Source: Smithellaceae bacterium (GTDB lineage Bacteria > Desulfobacterota > Syntrophia > Syntrophales > Smithellaceae). From it: 7,157 nucleotides of DNA. Under the pieces are notes generated by a model. It saw only the letters and a program-made list of their open reading frames with translations, did not search any database and was not told the DNA's origin. The position numbers and the translations under genes are program-made. The DNA lies in the NCBI GenBank assembly GCA_028704195.1, contig JAQVLL010000099.1, positions 1-7,157 of the forward strand, given 5' to 3'. Shown one piece after another: positions 5,391 through 7,157 of the stretch; the first letter of the stretch is position 1, and every line of letters begins with the position of its first letter.

Positions 5391-5927
5391 ACTTTTTTTT
5401 GCATTTTCAAGCAATTTATATAGCTGAATAAAGAATTTATTTCGTATCTTTTCAATATGCAGTGCTTCCTTGAAGTCAATTATTGCCGTGTCTTTGCGCT
5501 TAAATCTATCTGGTTCCACTTGTAACGCATAAGAATTGATTTGTCTTTTCCAGAACCATTCTGCACAACAAAATTGAATGTTATCCGGATCGAGATCTGC
5601 AATTTTTTTTAAAGACTCAAATAGCTCTCTTCCCAATAAACTATTTTCGATGCAAAAGGCAATATAAGCAATCTTATATTCCACTTTGGCAATTGCACCT
5701 ATTCGCGGTAAGGGCTCAACGTTATGCGTATCCGTTTGATCGTTGTAGACAAAATGGCCATAACAGCTTTGTAGGGTAAAACAACATGGCAATTCGTTAA
5801 ACCCGTTGATAAGGTCTACGATAGGCATGTCAATCATGTCATCAGTGAGGTCGCACAGAGTTTTCTGTCTCTGCAGTTGATAATGCGGATTTTTCGATAG
5901 TTCTTTCAGTTCAGTGAAGGTTTCCAA
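5379..5927 (-). CDS. Conserved hypothetical with FTLQSCYGHF motif
   Basis: A 182-aa soluble protein with no signal peptide or membrane helix. Striking segments are MIDMPIVDLINGF (31-43), LPCCFTLQSCYGHF (46-59), the helix KIAYIAFCIENSLLGREL (84-101), IQFCCAEWFWKRQINSYALQ (116-135) and a basic C-terminus. I recall this as a conserved hypothetical family without an assigned function. The SCxG context after an aromatic-Thr strand recalls the SSCSGR motif of TYW3-type tRNA-modifying proteins, a weak resemblance only. The start is TTG at 5927, with AGGA 8 nt upstream; the next in-frame ATG (residue 31) would remove part of the conserved region. It begins 43 nt after attC site 1, as a cassette ORF would. 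The attC R' end TTGGAT, 18 nt before TATTAT, might serve as its promoter. Confidence 0.82.
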   Translation of the reverse strand: METFTELKELSKNPHYQLQRQKTLCDLTDDMIDMPIVDLINGFNELPCCFTLQSCYGHFVYNDQTDTHNVEPLPRIGAIAKVEYKIAYIAFCIENSLLGRELFESLKKIADLDPDNIQFCCAEWFWKRQINSYALQVEPDRFKRKDTAIIDFKEALHIEKIRNKFFIQLYKLLENAKKSKIS

Positions 5928-5945
5928 CTTTGCTATCCTGCCTTT

Positions 5946-5975
5946 ATAATATCAAACGAATCTTTTTTTATCCAA
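5946..5975 (-). promoter_or_regulatory. Weak promoter candidate starting in the attC R' box
   Basis: On the minus strand TTGGAT (5975-5970, the first bases of the cassette) lies 18 nt before TATTAT (5951-5946). The -10 box is good; the -35 box matches consensus only in TTG. If active it would give the 5379-5927 gene its own transcript. Confidence 0.25.
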
Positions 5976-6042
5976 CACTCGCGCTCACCGGTAAATTGTG
6001 AGAGCAGTAAATAATTTATCCACGTGCAGCGCATTGTTAGCC
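5970..6042 (-). other. Integron attC recombination site 1
   Basis: On the minus strand: R'' GGCTAAC (6042-6036), AAT, L'' GCGCTGCAC, then, after a variable centre, CCGGTGAGCGC and R' GTTGGAT (5976-5970), which fits GTTRRRY exactly. The arms pair as GCGCT[G]CAC..GG with CCGGTGAGCGC, and pairing continues into AAATT/AATTT. The single unpaired G lies in the L'' arm, the hallmark of attC hairpins that directs single-strand recombination. Length is 73 bp. Orientation matches all minus-strand genes, with the next cassette beginning at TTGGAT. This is the best mobile-element signal in the window. Confidence 0.8.
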
Positions 6043-6139
6043 GTTTGATTTCCGATACGGCAGCTCAGTAGTCCTTCTGCGCAGTCGCAGCCTGCACTCA
6101 GCCTAACGCGAGATGGCCAGACTTTAGCATACCTAGATC
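6043..6139 (-). other. Gene-free stretch, probable ORF-less mini-cassette with a partial attC end
   Basis: Between the symporter stop and attC site 1 no gene is supported. On the minus strand GTTAGGC (6107-6101) is a perfect R' box, preceded by GGCCATCTCGC, which resembles the L' arm of attC site 2. No R''/L'' half exists upstream of it before the symporter stop, only GCTAAAG (6128-6122). If the R' is real, bases 6106 to 5976 form a cassette of about 130 bp with no coding sequence except its attC. Confidence 0.4.
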
Positions 6140-7157
6140 TCATCCCGCTGCACCGCGCGCTTGGTATACGGCGAAGGTGATCACCGCCCACAGCAGCACC
6201 AGCAAAGGCAGGTATCGACCAACCAAATAGATTCGCCACTCCCACCAACGATTAGCGGTACCCAGAACCGTGCGAATCCGGTTCGGGGGAATGAACCAGC
6301 ACAAAAGCGCAGCACCCGTAATGCCGGAAAATATGATAACATTGCCACCGGCCACATTGTCTATCACATCCAGTACCGGATCACCGGCAATGCGCCATTC
6401 TAGTGGTGTGAAGCTAAGTGCTGAGGCTGTACCCAGCACAAGCATCACTCCTGTTACCAAGGTCACCGCCATGGCATTACGTAGCCGAAATTCCTCGGCC
6501 ACGGCAGCAATCACCACTTTCAGCCCCGCGATCGAAGAAGTAAATGCAGCGGTAAAGAACAAGCCAAAAAACAGGATTGCCAGCCAACTACCGCCCGGCA
6601 TCTGCTCAAATACTCGCGGCAGCGTCTCGAACGCAAGCGTCGATCCCTGCCCCGGCTCCATACCGAAGCTGAACACGAAGGGAAAAATCATCCAGCCAGC
6701 CAGAAGCGCAACGCTGGTTTCCATGCTGGCCACAGTCAGGCAGGCGCGCGGCACATGGGTTTTGCGCGGTATAAAACTGCCGTAGGTGACCAGATAGCCT
6801 TGACCAATGGCCAGGGTATAAAACGCCTGGCCGAAAGCAAATCCCCAGAGTTTGCCGTTCAACAGTCGCGACCAGTCCACCTGAAAGAAAAAAGCTTTCG
6901 TCTGTTCCCAGCCCGACGTCTGTGATGCCTGATATACGAGGAACAGCACTACCGCCACCAGCACCGGCATGAGCAGTTTGGACAGCTTCTCAATAGCAGC
7001 CACACCACGCACCAACACCACTGCCGCCATCACTGTAGTGGCGATAAAGTACCAAAGTGAGTTGAAACCACTACTGAAATCACGAAAGACGCGCACCTCG
7101 CCACGTACAGCGTCCACTGCATAACCCAGCGTCCAACCGGTAATCACCAGATAATAG
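6140..7157 (-). CDS. Sodium:neurotransmitter symporter (NSS/SNF) family transporter, 5'-partial
   Basis: The frame is open to the right edge; the residues before the first in-window GTG (7147) read YYLVITGWTLGYAV, matching transmembrane segment 3 of the LeuT fold (YxxxIxxWTLGF), so roughly the first 100 residues are outside. Counting from that GTG, GQAFYTLAIGQG (106-117) is the unwound TM6 that binds substrate and Na+. The TSSIAGLK in TM8 (203-210) carries the paired serines of the Na2 site. The remaining hydrophobic helices reach to TM11-12. It would import an amino acid or related amine using the Na+ gradient; the substrate cannot be read from these motifs. Its base composition is visibly more GC-rich than the genes downstream, suggesting it belongs to a different, perhaps resident, region. 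The stop lies 33 nt before a partial attC end. Confidence 0.92.
   Translation of the reverse strand, partial: YYLVITGWTLGYAVDAVRGEVRVFRDFSSGFNSLWYFIATTVMAAVVLVRGVAAIEKLSKLLMPVLVAVVLFLVYQASQTSGWEQTKAFFFQVDWSRLLNGKLWGFAFGQAFYTLAIGQGYLVTYGSFIPRKTHVPRACLTVASMETSVALLAGWMIFPFVFSFGMEPGQGSTLAFETLPRVFEQMPGGSWLAILFFGLFFTAAFTSSIAGLKVVIAAVAEEFRLRNAMAVTLVTGVMLVLGTASALSFTPLEWRIAGDPVLDVIDNVAGGNVIIFSGITGAALLCWFIPPNRIRTVLGTANRWWEWRIYLVGRYLPLLVLLWAVITFAVYQARGAAG

Noticed and set aside
5985..6248. An 87-aa minus-strand ORF across the gene-free stretch
   Set aside because: It runs through the symporter's 3' end in another frame and through attC site 1, has no ribosome-binding site, and encodes no recognisable protein.
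6161..6785. Plus-strand ORFs of 80 and 171 aa antisense to the symporter
   Set aside because: They arise from the GC-rich opposite strand; composition is Ser/Pro/Ala/Thr-biased with no domain, and the symporter accounts for the sequence.

Overview
The window looks like Gram-negative (proteobacterial or Desulfobacterota-like) accessory chromosome. Support comes from two proteins with Sec signal peptides, an OmpA-type peptidoglycan-binding protein, the end of an MMPL-type inner-membrane exporter, and two integron attC recombination sites. Species cannot be fixed from the sequence. There is no rRNA, tRNA, CRISPR array, transposase or integron integrase here.

Layout. At the left edge, on the + strand, is the 3' part of a gene that seems to join the last membrane segment of an MMPL exporter to a class I SAM-dependent methyltransferase (1-794, cut by the window edge). 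Every other supported gene is on the minus strand, read right to left. A 5'-truncated sodium:neurotransmitter symporter family (LeuT-fold) gene (6140-7157) comes first. It is followed by a stretch of about 140 bp without a gene, ending in attC site 1 (5970-6042). Then come a conserved hypothetical with an LQSCYGHF motif (5379-5927), a small secreted helical protein (4835-5302), an OmpA-family periplasmic/outer-membrane protein (3797-4648), and a short-chain dehydrogenase (2913-3629). Next are attC site 2 (2838-2908), a two-helix membrane protein with a CxxC...CxxC zinc ribbon (2490-2825), a cupin (1993-2388), a membrane-anchored hypothetical whose conserved C-terminus has slipped out of frame (1625-1945, extension to 1548), and a nucleotidyltransferase of the cytidylyltransferase superfamily (973-1404). 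A possible coiled-coil small ORF (731-967) runs tail-to-tail into the methyltransferase.

Interpretation. The unrelated, co-oriented, mostly monocistronic genes, each with its own ribosome-binding site, together with two structurally convincing attC sites, suggest an integron gene-cassette array or its remains: a CALIN (attC cluster without an integrase), or the distal part of a chromosomal integron. Both attC sites share the start TAACAATGC and both carry the extra G in the L'' arm that is characteristic of attC hairpins. However, attC sites are not found between most of the genes. Either the array is eroded or much of the block was acquired another way. Three intergenic regions share a 20-nt motif that resembles half an attC. 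The genes do not form an obvious pathway.

Other notable points are a perfect A AAA AAC slippery heptamer exactly where the hypothetical's frame must shift to recover its conserved tail, a near-consensus sigma-70 promoter (TTGACA-17-TATACT) before the nucleotidyltransferase, and a terminator with a competing upstream arm after the LQSCYGHF gene.
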